From: an uncultured Prochlorococcus sp. | GTDB lineage: Bacteria; Cyanobacteriota; Cyanobacteriia; PCC-6307; Cyanobiaceae | Assembly (NCBI GenBank): GCA_902571335.1 | Contig: CACGBT010000007.1 | Coordinates: forward strand, 1 to 64,000 | Reading direction: 5' to 3' | Length of the DNA: 64,000 bases | Shown: in pieces, positions 52,100 to 62,029 of the stretch | How positions within the stretch are numbered: the stretch's first letter is position 1 | Layout of the letters: each line of letters starts with the position of its first letter | The notes under the pieces: generated by a model | Told to the model about the DNA's origin: nothing | Databases searched by the model: none | What the model saw: the letters and a program-made list of their open reading frames with translations, nothing else | Translations under genes and position numbers: made by a program

Positions 52100-52657
52100 T
52101 TATTTTAAACCCTCCAAATTAACATCCAAAAATTTAGCTAGACGAGCTCCTTCTTCTTCAACTTGCAGCAGTGGTTTAAGTTCACCTGCTCCACTTAAAG
52201 GTAGAGGTTTTTTTCTACCTTTTAGTACCAAAGCAATCCTTCTTCTAGGATTAAATCCCTCACTTATATCCAACTTAACAGATTTAATTTCATCGAAATT
52301 TAATTTAACTTCAACATCTTTAAATAATCCTTTTCTTTTTATTTCTATAGATTTCGATGATTTATCAAAATAATTACTTCCCGAACCAAAGTTTATGTAT
52401 ACCAAATACCACAAGTAAAAATTTAATAAGTTGGCTATTACTCCATATGCTCCCATTATTATTCCTTGAGGGATAAACAATAAAGTTGAAGGATTTCCTA
52501 AAGGCAATAAATCCCTTCCTGTATAGCTAGATATAGAGGCCAAAAGAAAACCAATACCTCCTATCGTTAGCATTCCTCCAATAATATAATTTGAAATTTT
52601 TCTTGATCCACCAATTTTTTGTTCGATTTTATCGAAAGAGGTAAGGTCTGAATTCAT
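52100..52657 (-). CDS. ycf4: Photosystem I assembly protein Ycf4
   Basis: 185 residues. Two membrane helices (YIIGGMLTIGGIGFLLASIS and LLFIPQGIIMGAYGVIANLL) with YTGRDLLPLG between, then FNPRRRIALVLKGRKKPLPL. Normal Ycf4 length and order. Divergent from psbD. Confidence 0.95.
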   Translation of the reverse strand: MNSDLTSFDKIEQKIGGSRKISNYIIGGMLTIGGIGFLLASISSYTGRDLLPLGNPSTLLFIPQGIIMGAYGVIANLLNFYLWYLVYINFGSGSNYFDKSSKSIEIKRKGLFKDVEVKLNFDEIKSVKLDISEGFNPRRRIALVLKGRKKPLPLSGAGELKPLLQVEEEGARLAKFLDVNLEGLK

Positions 52658-52840
52658 TTTTATCCTCGTTTTAGAGCCTAATTCTGATAATTTAACAAAC
52701 TAAGGGAGTATTCTTACCTAATTTTTAATAAAAAAGTCAGGAAAGCTTTACAAGGCATTTCAGATATACAAATATTTCCCCACATTACTCTCAATCTTTG
52801 TTACAGTCACTGCGTATCCCGAAGCTAAAAACGATTTCTC

Positions 52841-53917
52841 ATGACGATCGCAGTTGGTAGCGCCCCACAAAGAGGATGGTTTGATGTCCTCGATGATTGG
52901 TTGAAGCGCGACCGCTTTGTATTTATTGGTTGGTCCGGATTACTCTTACTACCTTGTGCATATCTTGCAATTGGTGGTTGGTTTGTCGGAACAACATTTG
53001 TTACCTCTTGGTACACACATGGAGTTGCAAGCTCATACCTTGAAGGTTGTAACTTTTTAACAGCAGCTGTAAGTACCCCTGGTGATGCCATGGGACACAG
53101 TCTTCTATTTTTATGGGGTCCTGAAGCCCAAGGTAGTTTCGTAAGATGGCTACAACTTGGTGGTCTTTGGAACTTCGTTGCATTACATGGAGTATTTGGC
53201 CTTATTGGTTTTATGCTTCGTCAGTTTGAAATTGCTGGCCTTGTTGGAATTAGACCATACAACGCGTTAGCTTTCTCAGCAGTAATTGCAGTTTTCACAA
53301 GTATTTTCCTTATTTATCCTTTAGGACAGCATAGTTGGTTCTTCGCACCTTCATTCGGTGTTGCAGCAATCTTCCGTTACATCCTGTTCATTCAAGGTTT
53401 TCACAATATCACTTTAAATCCATTCCACATGATGGGAGTTGCTGGAATTCTTGGTGGTGCACTACTTTGCGCTATTCATGGAGCTACAGTACAAAATACT
53501 TTGTATGAAGATACAAGTATTTATACAGATGGTAAGGTTCAAAGTTCAACATTTAGAGCTTTTGATCCAACTCAAGAAGAAGAAACTTATTCAATGATTA
53601 CAGCGAATAGATTCTGGAGTCAGATTTTCGGTATTGCTTTCTCAAACAAGCGTTTCTTACATTTCTTGATGTTATTTGTACCTGTTATGGGTATGTGGAC
53701 ATCTTCAATCGGTATTGTCGGCTTAGCACTAAACTTAAGAGCTTATGATTTTGTAAGCCAAGAAATCCGTGCAGCAGAAGATCCAGAATTTGAAACTTTC
53801 TATACAAAAAATATACTTTTGAACGAAGGTATGCGAGCATGGATGTCTTCTGTGGATCAACCACACGAAAACTTTGTATTCCCTGAGGAGGTTCTTCCAC
53901 GTGGAAACGCCCTTTAA
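52841..53917 (+). CDS. psbD: Photosystem II D2 protein
   Basis: 358 residues from ATG at 52841 ([20 protein letters not shown]). Contains the chlorophyll and iron-ligand histidines (for example [20 protein letters not shown]), the D2 tyrosine region, and the C-terminus [16 protein letters not shown]. Reaction-centre subunit. GC of this gene is above that of its surroundings, as usual for psb genes. psbC overlaps it by 17 bp. Confidence 0.98.
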   Translation: MTIAVGSAPQRGWFDVLDDWLKRDRFVFIGWSGLLLLPCAYLAIGGWFVGTTFVTSWYTHGVASSYLEGCNFLTAAVSTPGDAMGHSLLFLWGPEAQGSFVRWLQLGGLWNFVALHGVFGLIGFMLRQFEIAGLVGIRPYNALAFSAVIAVFTSIFLIYPLGQHSWFFAPSFGVAAIFRYILFIQGFHNITLNPFHMMGVAGILGGALLCAIHGATVQNTLYEDTSIYTDGKVQSSTFRAFDPTQEEETYSMITANRFWSQIFGIAFSNKRFLHFLMLFVPVMGMWTSSIGIVGLALNLRAYDFVSQEIRAAEDPEFETFYTKNILLNEGMRAWMSSVDQPHENFVFPEEVLPRGNAL

Positions 53918-55283
53918 TAATTTATTAAGAGCTCCAAACCAAAGTATTGAGGAAACTGGTTATGCCTGGTACGTAGGCAACGCTAGATTAATCAACTTAT
54001 CTGGACGTTTATTAGGAGCTCACATTGCTCACTCTGGACTAATAGTCTTTTGGGCGGGAGCAATGATGCTCTTTGAGGTTAATCATTTTACTTTTGATAA
54101 ACCAATGTGGGAGCAAGGTTTAATCTGTATGCCACACGTTGCAATGTTTGGTTATGGAATAGGCCCTGGTGGTGAAGTTACTGATATCATGCCTTTCTTC
54201 CAAGCTGGCGTGGTTCACTTGATAGCTTCAGCTGTTCTTGGTTTTGGTGGTATTTACCATTCATTAGCAGGCCCAGAAAAACTCGAGGAAGATTTTCCAT
54301 TTTTCTCCACTGATTGGAGAGATAAAAATCAAATGACAAACATCCTTGGATATCATTTGATTGTTCTAGGTGTAGGTGCATTAGCATGGTCAGTTAACTG
54401 GTGTTTCATTGGCGGTGCATATGACACATGGGCACCTGGTGGTGGTGAAGTCAGACTTGTTAACCCAACTTTAGATCCAAGAGTTATTCTTGGTTACTTA
54501 TTTAGATCTCCATGGGGAGGAGCTGGTTCAATAATCGGTGTTAACTCCATTGAAGATATTGTTGGTGGACATGTTTATGTGGGTATTACTGCAATAATTG
54601 GAGGAATATTCCATATCTTTACCAAACCTTTTGGATGGGCAAGAAGAGCGTTTATTTGGAACGGTGAAGGACTACTAAGTTATGCACTTGGTGGAATTTG
54701 TGTTGCAAGTTTTATCGCTTCAACATTCATCTGGTTTAATAACACTGCTTACCCTTCTGAATTTTATGGCCCAACAAATGCTGAAGCTTCACAGGCTCAA
54801 AGCTTTACCTTCCTTGTGAGGGACCAAAGAATTGGAGCTAATGTAGGTTCAACAATGGGACCAACAGGTTTAGGTAAGTATCTCATGAGATCTCCTACTG
54901 GTGAAATTATATTTGGTGGTGAAACAATGAGATTTTGGGATTTCAGAGGGCCATGGTTAGAACCTCTAAGAGGACCTAACGGATTGAGCCTTGAGAAAAT
55001 TCAAAATGATATTCAGCCTTGGCAGGTAAGAAGAGCAGCTGAATACATGACTCATGCTCCTAACGCTTCCATTAACTCTGTTGGTGGAATCATTACAGAG
55101 CCTAATGCCGTTAACTTTGTTAACTTAAGACAATGGTTAGCTGCTGCTCAGTTCTTCTTAGGATGGTTTACTTTCATCGGTCACCTTTGGCATGCTGGAC
55201 GTGCTAGAGCAGCCGCTGCTGGTTTCGAAAAAGGAATCGACAGAAAGAGTGAACCAGCTCTAGAAATGCCTGATTTAGATTAA
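53901..55283 (+). CDS. psbC: Photosystem II CP43 protein
   Basis: I use the GTG at 53901 ([12 protein letters not shown]), the conserved cyanobacterial psbC start inside psbD, behind GAGGAGG at 53885-53891. 460 residues, six helices, with many chlorophyll-ligand histidines ([29 protein letters not shown]) and the large lumenal loop carrying [20 protein letters not shown], which contacts the manganese cluster. Terminator at 55297. Confidence 0.97.
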   Translation: METPFNNLLRAPNQSIEETGYAWYVGNARLINLSGRLLGAHIAHSGLIVFWAGAMMLFEVNHFTFDKPMWEQGLICMPHVAMFGYGIGPGGEVTDIMPFFQAGVVHLIASAVLGFGGIYHSLAGPEKLEEDFPFFSTDWRDKNQMTNILGYHLIVLGVGALAWSVNWCFIGGAYDTWAPGGGEVRLVNPTLDPRVILGYLFRSPWGGAGSIIGVNSIEDIVGGHVYVGITAIIGGIFHIFTKPFGWARRAFIWNGEGLLSYALGGICVASFIASTFIWFNNTAYPSEFYGPTNAEASQAQSFTFLVRDQRIGANVGSTMGPTGLGKYLMRSPTGEIIFGGETMRFWDFRGPWLEPLRGPNGLSLEKIQNDIQPWQVRRAAEYMTHAPNASINSVGGIITEPNAVNFVNLRQWLAAAQFFLGWFTFIGHLWHAGRARAAAAGFEKGIDRKSEPALEMPDLD

Positions 55284-55296
55284 TTTCTAACTCATT

Positions 55297-55330
55297 AAAA
55301 AAACCCTATCTAAAGATAGGGTTTTTTTTT
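55297..55330 (+). terminator. Intrinsic terminator between psbC and maf (bidirectional)
   Basis: CCCTATC (55304-55310), loop TAAA, GATAGGG (55315-55321), nine T on plus and an A-run at 55297-55303 giving T on minus. It serves both convergent genes. Confidence 0.93.
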
Positions 55331-55341
55331 GCTCAATTTTA

Positions 55342-55953
55342 TTATCTAAATAAATTTTCTCTGAGCCATGGCAAACTTAAACCCATTACATTACTGAAAC
55401 AACCATCTATTTTTTCTATATATTTACCGCCTATACCTTCCAAGGCAAATCCTCCAGCGCAATATAAAGGTTCATTTGTATCTACATAACTCTTGATTTC
55501 CCAATCCTTAATCTTAGAAAAATAAACTTTTGAACTTACTGTTTTTTTTATTATTTCAGTGATTTCAAAAATTTTGGAAGTTGATTCAAAATTCCCAATT
55601 ATTAAAGTATGACCAGTATGTAAAAATCCAAATTCTCCAGACATTTTTTTCCATCTATTAAATGCCTCCTCTTTATTAGATGGTTTTCCATAAGCTTCTC
55701 CTTTAAATTCAAAAATTGAATCACACCCAAGTATTTCCAAATGACCAGAATTAAATTCTTCGGGCAATGATATGTTTTGAATATTTTCAGATAAACTATT
55801 AGCCTTTTGAAAAGATAATTCCAAAGCTAAATTAAATATATTCTTTTCTTGAATAGTAGTTTCATCAAAGTCACTTGATATCTGGATAAATTCAATTTGA
55901 CAATTTTCTAGTAATTTCTTTCTAGATTGAGAAGCAGAGGCTAGAATTAACAC
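55342..55953 (-). CDS. maf: Maf/YhdE-type nucleotide pyrophosphatase
   Basis: 203 residues. N-terminal [15 protein letters not shown] and [20 protein letters not shown] with the HTGHTLI segment fit the Maf family, which hydrolyses modified or non-canonical NTPs. Convergent with psbC across the shared terminator. Confidence 0.92.
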   Translation of the reverse strand: MLILASASQSRKKLLENCQIEFIQISSDFDETTIQEKNIFNLALELSFQKANSLSENIQNISLPEEFNSGHLEILGCDSIFEFKGEAYGKPSNKEEAFNRWKKMSGEFGFLHTGHTLIIGNFESTSKIFEITEIIKKTVSSKVYFSKIKDWEIKSYVDTNEPLYCAGGFALEGIGGKYIEKIDGCFSNVMGLSLPWLRENLFR

Positions 55954-56019
55954 AAATTTTTTACTAAATTATAATTCAATTTAATAATTAATAAATTTTA
56001 AAATTAATATAAATTACTA

Positions 56020-57549
56020 ATGGAGTTAGAAGCAAAATTACATGAAATAAGGAAACCAATAATGGTCCTAGGTACTTCCAGTGGAGCAGGGAAATCGTTA
56101 ACTGTTACTGCTATTTGCAGGATTCTTAAAAATTTAGGAGAAGAACCAATACCTTTTAAAGGACAAAATATGAGTAACAACGCTTGGGTTGATTGGGAAG
56201 GGGGAGAGATGGCATATTCACAGGCACTTCAAGCTTTTGCTTGTGGTATAAATCCCTCTGCAGAGATGAATCCCATTTTATTAAAGCCACAAGGTAATTC
56301 AATAAGTGAGGTTATTCACCTTGGCAAAAGCATAGGGACCACAACCGCACAAAATTACTATAAAGATTGGTTTAGCCCAGGCTGGGAAGTAATTAAAAAA
56401 AGTTTAAAGTCTATTTACGAAAGGAATCCTAATTGCCGTTTAATTATCGAAGGAGCTGGAAGTCCGGTAGAGATGAATTTGATTCATAGAGATCTGACTA
56501 ATTTAAGAGTTGCTAAATATTTAGATGCAAATTGCATTTTGGTTACCGATATTGAAAGGGGAGGCGTATTTGCACAAATAATTGGTACTCTTGAATTAAT
56601 GAAGCCTGAAGAAAAGAAGCTTATTAAAGGAATTATTATAAATAGATTCAGAGGAGATCTCACATTATTTGAAAATGGAAAAAAATGGATAGAGAATAAA
56701 ACTCAAATTCCCGTTATTGGAATTATTCCATGGTTAAATGATTCATTTCCTCCAGAGGATTCTTTAGATTTAATAGAAAAAAAATCACTTTCTAAAAATC
56801 CTGAAATCAAAGTTGGAATTATAAAATTACCTTCTATAAGTAACTTTTCAGATTTTGATCCATTAGAAAATGAAGAATCAATATCTATTGAATGGATTAA
56901 AGAATCGAAAAATTTGAACAATTACGACTTTATTATTCTTCCGGGAAGTAAACAAACCATTAAAGATCAAATATTTCTTGAAGAGTCAGGTTTATCTGAA
57001 GATATAAGAGAATATTCTAATAATAAGGGAGACATTATTGGAATCTGCGGTGGTTTACAAATGTTAGGTACATTTCTTGAAGATCCTTATTTAAAAGAAG
57101 GCTTGAAAACTTACACAGAACAGAAAATTAGAGGTATTGGATTACTACCATTAAAAACCACTTTCTTTAAGAAAAAATTAACCCGTCAAATCAGTTCCGA
57201 ATCTTTATGGCCATGCCAATCCAAAATTAATGGTTTTGAAATTCACAATGGCCAGACTAAATTAGATACTACTCAAAAATCATTAAACATAAACCATATC
57301 TTCAAAGACTTAAACCTAGGTTGGTACAAAGAAAATAAAGAAGGTGGAACTATTGCAGGTACATACATTCATGGGATCTTTGAAAATGATATTTGGAGAG
57401 ATCAATATCTAAATTTAATAAGAAAGAAGAAAAAATTACCAGCATTGAAGAAAAAAACAAACTCTTATAAAGTTAAGAGAGAATCAATAATTGAAAATCT
57501 CGCAAATGAATTTAATAAGCATTTAAATCTCTCATCATTACTAAATTGA
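56020..57549 (+). CDS. cobQ: Cobyric acid synthase
   Basis: 509 residues. N-terminal P-loop VLGTSSGAGKSLTVTAICRI, PFKGQNMSNNAWV, IEGAGSPVEMNL, VTDIERGGVFAQIIGTL; C-terminal glutaminase with Cys in GICGGLQMLG and His in IHGIFEND. Amidates four side chains of the corrin ring in B12 synthesis. The ferredoxin gene overlaps its stop by 4 bp. Confidence 0.97.
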   Translation: MELEAKLHEIRKPIMVLGTSSGAGKSLTVTAICRILKNLGEEPIPFKGQNMSNNAWVDWEGGEMAYSQALQAFACGINPSAEMNPILLKPQGNSISEVIHLGKSIGTTTAQNYYKDWFSPGWEVIKKSLKSIYERNPNCRLIIEGAGSPVEMNLIHRDLTNLRVAKYLDANCILVTDIERGGVFAQIIGTLELMKPEEKKLIKGIIINRFRGDLTLFENGKKWIENKTQIPVIGIIPWLNDSFPPEDSLDLIEKKSLSKNPEIKVGIIKLPSISNFSDFDPLENEESISIEWIKESKNLNNYDFIILPGSKQTIKDQIFLEESGLSEDIREYSNNKGDIIGICGGLQMLGTFLEDPYLKEGLKTYTEQKIRGIGLLPLKTTFFKKKLTRQISSESLWPCQSKINGFEIHNGQTKLDTTQKSLNINHIFKDLNLGWYKENKEGGTIAGTYIHGIFENDIWRDQYLNLIRKKKKLPALKKKTNSYKVKRESIIENLANEFNKHLNLSSLLN

Positions 57550-57797
57550 AAAAATCAAAAATTAAAATTATTTGGCCAAATAATATTGAAACATATGTTT
57601 CTGAAGGAGAAGATTGGTTCTCTACTGCAGAAAAAGCAGGTTTAAAAATTCCTACTGGCTGCCTAACAGGAAGTTGTGGTGCCTGTGAAATTGATGTTAA
57701 TGGAGAAACTATAAGAGCTTGCATAAGCAATATTGAAAGTAAAAAAAAATCTTCATTAAAAATTTCTCTGACTACAGATCCGTTCTGGGAAGTCTAA
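57546..57797 (+). CDS. Plant-type [2Fe-2S] ferredoxin (83 aa)
   Basis: TTG start at 57546 overlaps the cobQ stop (TTGA). Cysteine ligands Cys39, Cys44, Cys47 and Cys59 are seen in PTGCLTGSCGACEIDVNG and IRACIS; the usual spacing to the last Cys is much longer, so this is a compact variant. An electron donor, possibly to a cobalamin-pathway step because of the coupling (inference). Confidence 0.85.
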   Translation: MKKSKIKIIWPNNIETYVSEGEDWFSTAEKAGLKIPTGCLTGSCGACEIDVNGETIRACISNIESKKKSSLKISLTTDPFWEV

Positions 57798-58032
57798 ATT
57801 ATTTTTTTATTTAATATAAAATTTAATTCCAACTCGAGGTTTTTTCTTAAAGAATTTGTTCAAGATCCAGAATGTCAGAAGAATTAAAATAATAGAATAT
57901 AATATAAAAATTCTTCAATTTTAAAACAACATCTCAATGCAATATTAGAATTCAAATCTGAGTATTTTTTTAAGAGTAATATTGGCTCTGTTGTTACAAC
58001 TTTATTTCCAAACTAAATCCAATTTTAGGAGC

Positions 58033-59691
58033 TTATTTTGGGGTCCCAAAACGCCAAACCAGACTAGCGTCCAAGGTATTAGCATCTAGATTCCCTTCTT
58101 TAGAAATCACTTTTCCTATGCCAGTTTGAAGGCTGAAGTCCTTACTGAGATTGTACTCTAACCCAATACTTGGTTTGTATAACAAGGCGCTACCACTATC
58201 GACACCTCCTCCCCCACCAGCACCAATAAGCATTTCACCATAGAGTTGAAAGTTCTTCCAGCTTGGGCCAAGAATACCTATCCCCCAGTGTCCCTCTGAA
58301 TAGCCACCGGCTCCTCCTTCATATGCACTTAATCCTTGTCCTGTAAGGTACCACCAATCACCTCCCATCCAGTCAATTTTTCCTCCTAGAAGGTTCATAT
58401 CGCGTGAAGAGCCTCCCTTACGTTGAGCACTAAAATACCATTGGTGCGCTGGGCGATAGCGCCATTTAGTAGTTTGGATAATATCTGTTTCCGCTAGAGG
58501 AGTTCCTTTTTTATCCTGAGCGAAGGTTTCCATTATGTATGCCAAATTGAAGCCGAGATATTGAGTGTCAAAATTGCCATCTAGTGCGGTTAGATAGCCG
58601 CCGTCCATAATTAAACTTAAATCAGGTGAAAGTCGGTATTCCAATCCTAAATTTGCTCGGGTAACAAATCCTCCTCCGGTGCCGACGTCCCCGCCACCAG
58701 CACCTCCGATGGTTAGGGCAGGGAGTAAGGCCAGACGATCATCTTTAGTTAGGGGGAATCGATAGCCTAAACCGGCTAAAAGTTCGGCGTATCCGCCTAC
58801 CCCACCTGATAGTGCACCGGAAGTTTCAAAGGTGGTAAACCAGTTTTCATCAAGAAAGTAAGAATACTCTACGCCGACCAGACCTTGTGAATTTTCAAGT
58901 GAGGCTCCTGAAGCTCTCTTGCTGCCGCTGACTGGAGAATAGGTTCGCACGCGTGCAGCTAGATGCGATCGGTGGCGGCTTAAATTACTCCAGTCGGCTT
59001 GGAAGTAATCGATAGAAGTCATCCCATCATTCTCTTCTGAATTGTTTATCAGTGAACTGAAAGGGAAATCAAGTGAAAGCGAAATTGCATCGCTGGAAAT
59101 ATCTCCGTTGGGGAAGTCTACATAGGTATAATTAAGGCCCATCAAGCCCCAGCTAAAGTCGTACTTGAGACCTATATGGGGGCGTAAATGTAACCCTCCT
59201 CCATCACGCGCTGCCCCACCGCCCCCGGCACCCGCATATGCTCCGGCATCAAGAATCCAGTTATCTGTCAACTTGCTTTCAATGCCTAAGGTGTAGCCTC
59301 CAGTGAAAAACCCACCACGTCGTCCTGTTGCGGCGCCATAAGCTGTGATACCGCCATAAAGCCAAGGGTTGAATCGTTCATAAGCACCTATACCGTACAA
59401 GCCCATTTTTTCTCCAGCATCTGGCATATCAATTTCCTCAAAGGAAACCCTCAAGATACGATTACGCCATATTGGAGGCTTTATTGTATTTTCTAAGATC
59501 TGATCTTCAAAATAACTTTCATCATTTTTGTATGATCTCCAAATAATCTTTTGTAATGGGTTAGATTTCTTTTCTAACTTCTCCCACTTAACTGAATTTA
59601 ATTGAGACGAATCTTCTTTTTCTTTTTGAGCAAAAACATCAAGAAAGTTAAATAGTTGACTAATTAAAAATATATAGAAAAAAAACCTCAT
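58033..59691 (-). CDS. Gly-rich outer-membrane beta-barrel-like protein
   Basis: 552 residues with a signal peptide (FFFYIFLISQLFNFLDVFA, about 1-21). The body has alternating aromatic strands and repeated glycine turns (GAYAGAGGGGAAR, IGGAGGGDVGTGGG, LIGAGGGGGVDSG). Each is followed by a block of the type GLEY-x-LS-x-D-x-SL ... GN-x-D-A, at least three times. It ends VWRFGTPK. I infer a barrel in the outer membrane. The DNA from 58080 to 59440 is clearly more GC-rich than its surroundings, and codons such as GCG and CCG are frequent, suggesting transfer. No family named. Confidence 0.75.
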   Translation of the reverse strand: MRFFFYIFLISQLFNFLDVFAQKEKEDSSQLNSVKWEKLEKKSNPLQKIIWRSYKNDESYFEDQILENTIKPPIWRNRILRVSFEEIDMPDAGEKMGLYGIGAYERFNPWLYGGITAYGAATGRRGGFFTGGYTLGIESKLTDNWILDAGAYAGAGGGGAARDGGGLHLRPHIGLKYDFSWGLMGLNYTYVDFPNGDISSDAISLSLDFPFSSLINNSEENDGMTSIDYFQADWSNLSRHRSHLAARVRTYSPVSGSKRASGASLENSQGLVGVEYSYFLDENWFTTFETSGALSGGVGGYAELLAGLGYRFPLTKDDRLALLPALTIGGAGGGDVGTGGGFVTRANLGLEYRLSPDLSLIMDGGYLTALDGNFDTQYLGFNLAYIMETFAQDKKGTPLAETDIIQTTKWRYRPAHQWYFSAQRKGGSSRDMNLLGGKIDWMGGDWWYLTGQGLSAYEGGAGGYSEGHWGIGILGPSWKNFQLYGEMLIGAGGGGGVDSGSALLYKPSIGLEYNLSKDFSLQTGIGKVISKEGNLDANTLDASLVWRFGTPK

Positions 59692-59983
59692 ATAAAGTAG
59701 TTCTTAGTTTATTAGTTTATTAGTTTTTTATACTATAATTGGGGAGTTAATGCATCAATTGAACTATTTCTTTAAAAATTTTTCCAAAGTTTTTAAAGCA
59801 TACATTTTTGATATTCTTATATTTGGCAAAATAGATTCCCTACAAAAGTAATTTTTTTCTTTAAGTATCAAGATAAATTAATAAGTTCTAAACTTCACCA
59901 GTTAAAGATTATAAATCAATTAAAGAATATAAATATAGTTAAAAATTATTTAAAAAATTTAATAATTTTTAAGTAATAAATTT

Positions 59984-60535
59984 CTAATAAACATTCCATA
60001 TTATTAAATACAGGAAAATATAATAAAAAAGTGAACCTAAAAAAGTATTTATAAAAATAACACTTTTTTTGATTTTTGAAGAGGCGATAATATAACTACC
60101 TAAAATATGAGGCAAAATTGGAAATGACCTTATAACTACTATATAAGAAGATCTAAAGGGAACATTTTCAAAAAATTTCAAAAAATAATTATTTTTTAGT
60201 TTTTTATAAAAAAATATACTTCTTGAAAATTTAAAATTAATTTTTCTCAAAATTAATACTTGAATGACACTTAAGATAGTTAAAACAGGAAAAAAAAATA
60301 AAACATATTTTAAACCTAAAAGCTTTATCAACATAAAGTCAAAAACAATTGATAAAGGCAACCCTAAAAATATAGAAATTAAGTTCAAAACTATCAAATA
60401 ATTGTATTGAATATTATTTAGTAAGGATTCAAAATTATAGTTATATCTAAATATTAATGCCAAAAAATAGACAACTGAATAGGTAAAAAAAACTTTGAAA
60501 AATATTGATTTAAAATTAAGATCTTTTAGAAACAT
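59984..60535 (-). CDS. Polytopic membrane protein, VTT/DedA-like (183 aa)
   Basis: About five helices. GLPLSIVFDFMLIKLLGLKY and VIRSFPILPHILGSYIIASS resemble the re-entrant loop and Arg-Pro motif of the VTT/TVP38/DedA group, but the match is partial. Extremely AT-rich. Probably an inner-membrane protein, role unknown. Flanked by about 290-bp gaps in which I see no gene; the left gap has three copies of TAGTTTAT-type repeats near 59705. Confidence 0.55.
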   Translation of the reverse strand: MFLKDLNFKSIFFKVFFTYSVVYFLALIFRYNYNFESLLNNIQYNYLIVLNLISIFLGLPLSIVFDFMLIKLLGLKYVLFFFPVLTILSVIQVLILRKINFKFSRSIFFYKKLKNNYFLKFFENVPFRSSYIVVIRSFPILPHILGSYIIASSKIKKSVIFINTFLGSLFYYIFLYLIIWNVY

Positions 60536-60823
60536 ATAAGTTCAACCATTCCAAACAATAATCAAAAAAATTATTTTAAATAAACATTTTTCAAAGGTAA
60601 CACTTATAAAAATATAAAAAATTAAAAAAGTATCTTTTTTAATAATTATTAAGCAATTCTAGAATTTGTAAAAAAGAAAAATTAAAAATTATCTTAAGCT
60701 AATATTGCGCCAAATATTAAGCTTATAAGAACTATTAATTCAAAGGAGAAATTATTAGAACAATAATATGATTAAGAAAAAGATTGGGTTAAAGCGTAGT
60801 ATTAAATAGATATTTTTATTCAA

Positions 60824-62029
60824 TTAAATTTCTTTAAGAGAATCTGATTTATCTTTAAAAGTTCCTAATAATAATTTCAAGTAACTTACCCTTCTTAGTT
60901 TGATGTTTGCTTTTAGAGACATACCGACTTGTAAAGGTAATTTTCGTCCATTTTTTAATTTTAGAGTTTGGCTATCAAGTTTTATTCTACCTGGGAAATA
61001 AAGACCCAATTGATCATTATTATTATTTGATTCAAGAACATCAGACCCTATAGATTCTATTTCACCCTTTAGTGAACCAAAATCACTCGCCGGGAAAGAA
61101 TCAATACTAATTTCTACAGGCATGCCTAATTTTACAAATCCAATTTTACTACTTGGAATTTTGATATCAGCCTCCAAATTATTAAAAGGCACTATTTTCA
61201 TAACTGGCTCACTAGATTGTGCAACAAATCCCGATGATGTAGGTTTTAAATCAAAAATCAATCCTTCAACTGGAGCTCTTAAAGACTTATATCCGAGAAG
61301 AACTCTTGCCTCTATTTTCCTTGCAAGAAGTTCTGACAACTCTGAATCAATAACTTTTATTTGTTGATCAAGGATTAATGACTGTCTTTGTAAATCTTTT
61401 TGATTATCGATAATTTTTCCTGATATCTGATTTTCTTTGTTAATTTCTTCCAAATATCTCAATTCAGGCACAGCACCTTCTTCTAAGAGAGATTGAAATT
61501 TTGCAAGAATATTTTTTTGAATATTTAATCTTTTTTGTAATACATTAATTCGTTCTAAATAAAGTTCAGTTGTTTTATTTTTTTCTTCTTTTTTAAGTTC
61601 TAATTGGATATTTTTTTGATAAAGTTGATCTTCTAAAGATTTTAAATTTTGCTGTGATATTTCTTTATCTAGAACTATTAAAATCTCTCCTTTAGAAACT
61701 TTATCTCCAGCTTTAACTAAGATCTCTTTAATAACACCACCAACTGGAATTTGTATTTTTTTAACATCTCCAATAGGTTCTAATTTGCCATTTACTAAAA
61801 CAACTTCATCAGTATAAGCAAAAACAAGCCAAGTTATTGCAAAGCCTGTGGAAGCTATTAAACCCCAGGTTAATGTCTTTATAAAAAAATTACTTTGCTT
61901 AAGAAAATTTTGATCCAACTTTAAAGATGGAAAATTTCTCTCAACCTTATCTTGAAGATCTCTAAGAAATGATATAAATATTTTACGTTTGCTCAAATTA
62001 GTTATCTCCCTGCTGTCTATAAAGTGCAT
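60824..62029 (-). CDS. Type I secretion adaptor (HlyD family)
   Basis: 401 residues. N-terminal cytoplasmic part, one membrane helix (TLTWGLIASTGFAITWLVFA, about 52-71), lipoyl half-motif GVIKEILVKAGDKVSKGEIL, a long coiled coil (about 125-240), the second lipoyl half (YKSLRAPVEGLIFDLKPTSS), and a beta-barrel end (QVGMSLKANIKLR). It links the ABC exporter to a TolC-like channel. The ATG at 62029 overlaps the exporter gene by 32 bp; a TTG eleven codons in would nearly remove the overlap. Confidence 0.93.
   Translation of the reverse strand: MHFIDSREITNLSKRKIFISFLRDLQDKVERNFPSLKLDQNFLKQSNFFIKTLTWGLIASTGFAITWLVFAYTDEVVLVNGKLEPIGDVKKIQIPVGGVIKEILVKAGDKVSKGEILIVLDKEISQQNLKSLEDQLYQKNIQLELKKEEKNKTTELYLERINVLQKRLNIQKNILAKFQSLLEEGAVPELRYLEEINKENQISGKIIDNQKDLQRQSLILDQQIKVIDSELSELLARKIEARVLLGYKSLRAPVEGLIFDLKPTSSGFVAQSSEPVMKIVPFNNLEADIKIPSSKIGFVKLGMPVEISIDSFPASDFGSLKGEIESIGSDVLESNNNNDQLGLYFPGRIKLDSQTLKLKNGRKLPLQVGMSLKANIKLRRVSYLKLLLGTFKDKSDSLKEI

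Noticed and set aside
57807-57914. Frame of 35 codons with one membrane helix (FILYSIILILLTFWIL)
   Set aside because: No ATG, GTG or TTG at its head, and a stop lies just before it. Possibly a frameshifted micro-gene, but not supportable.
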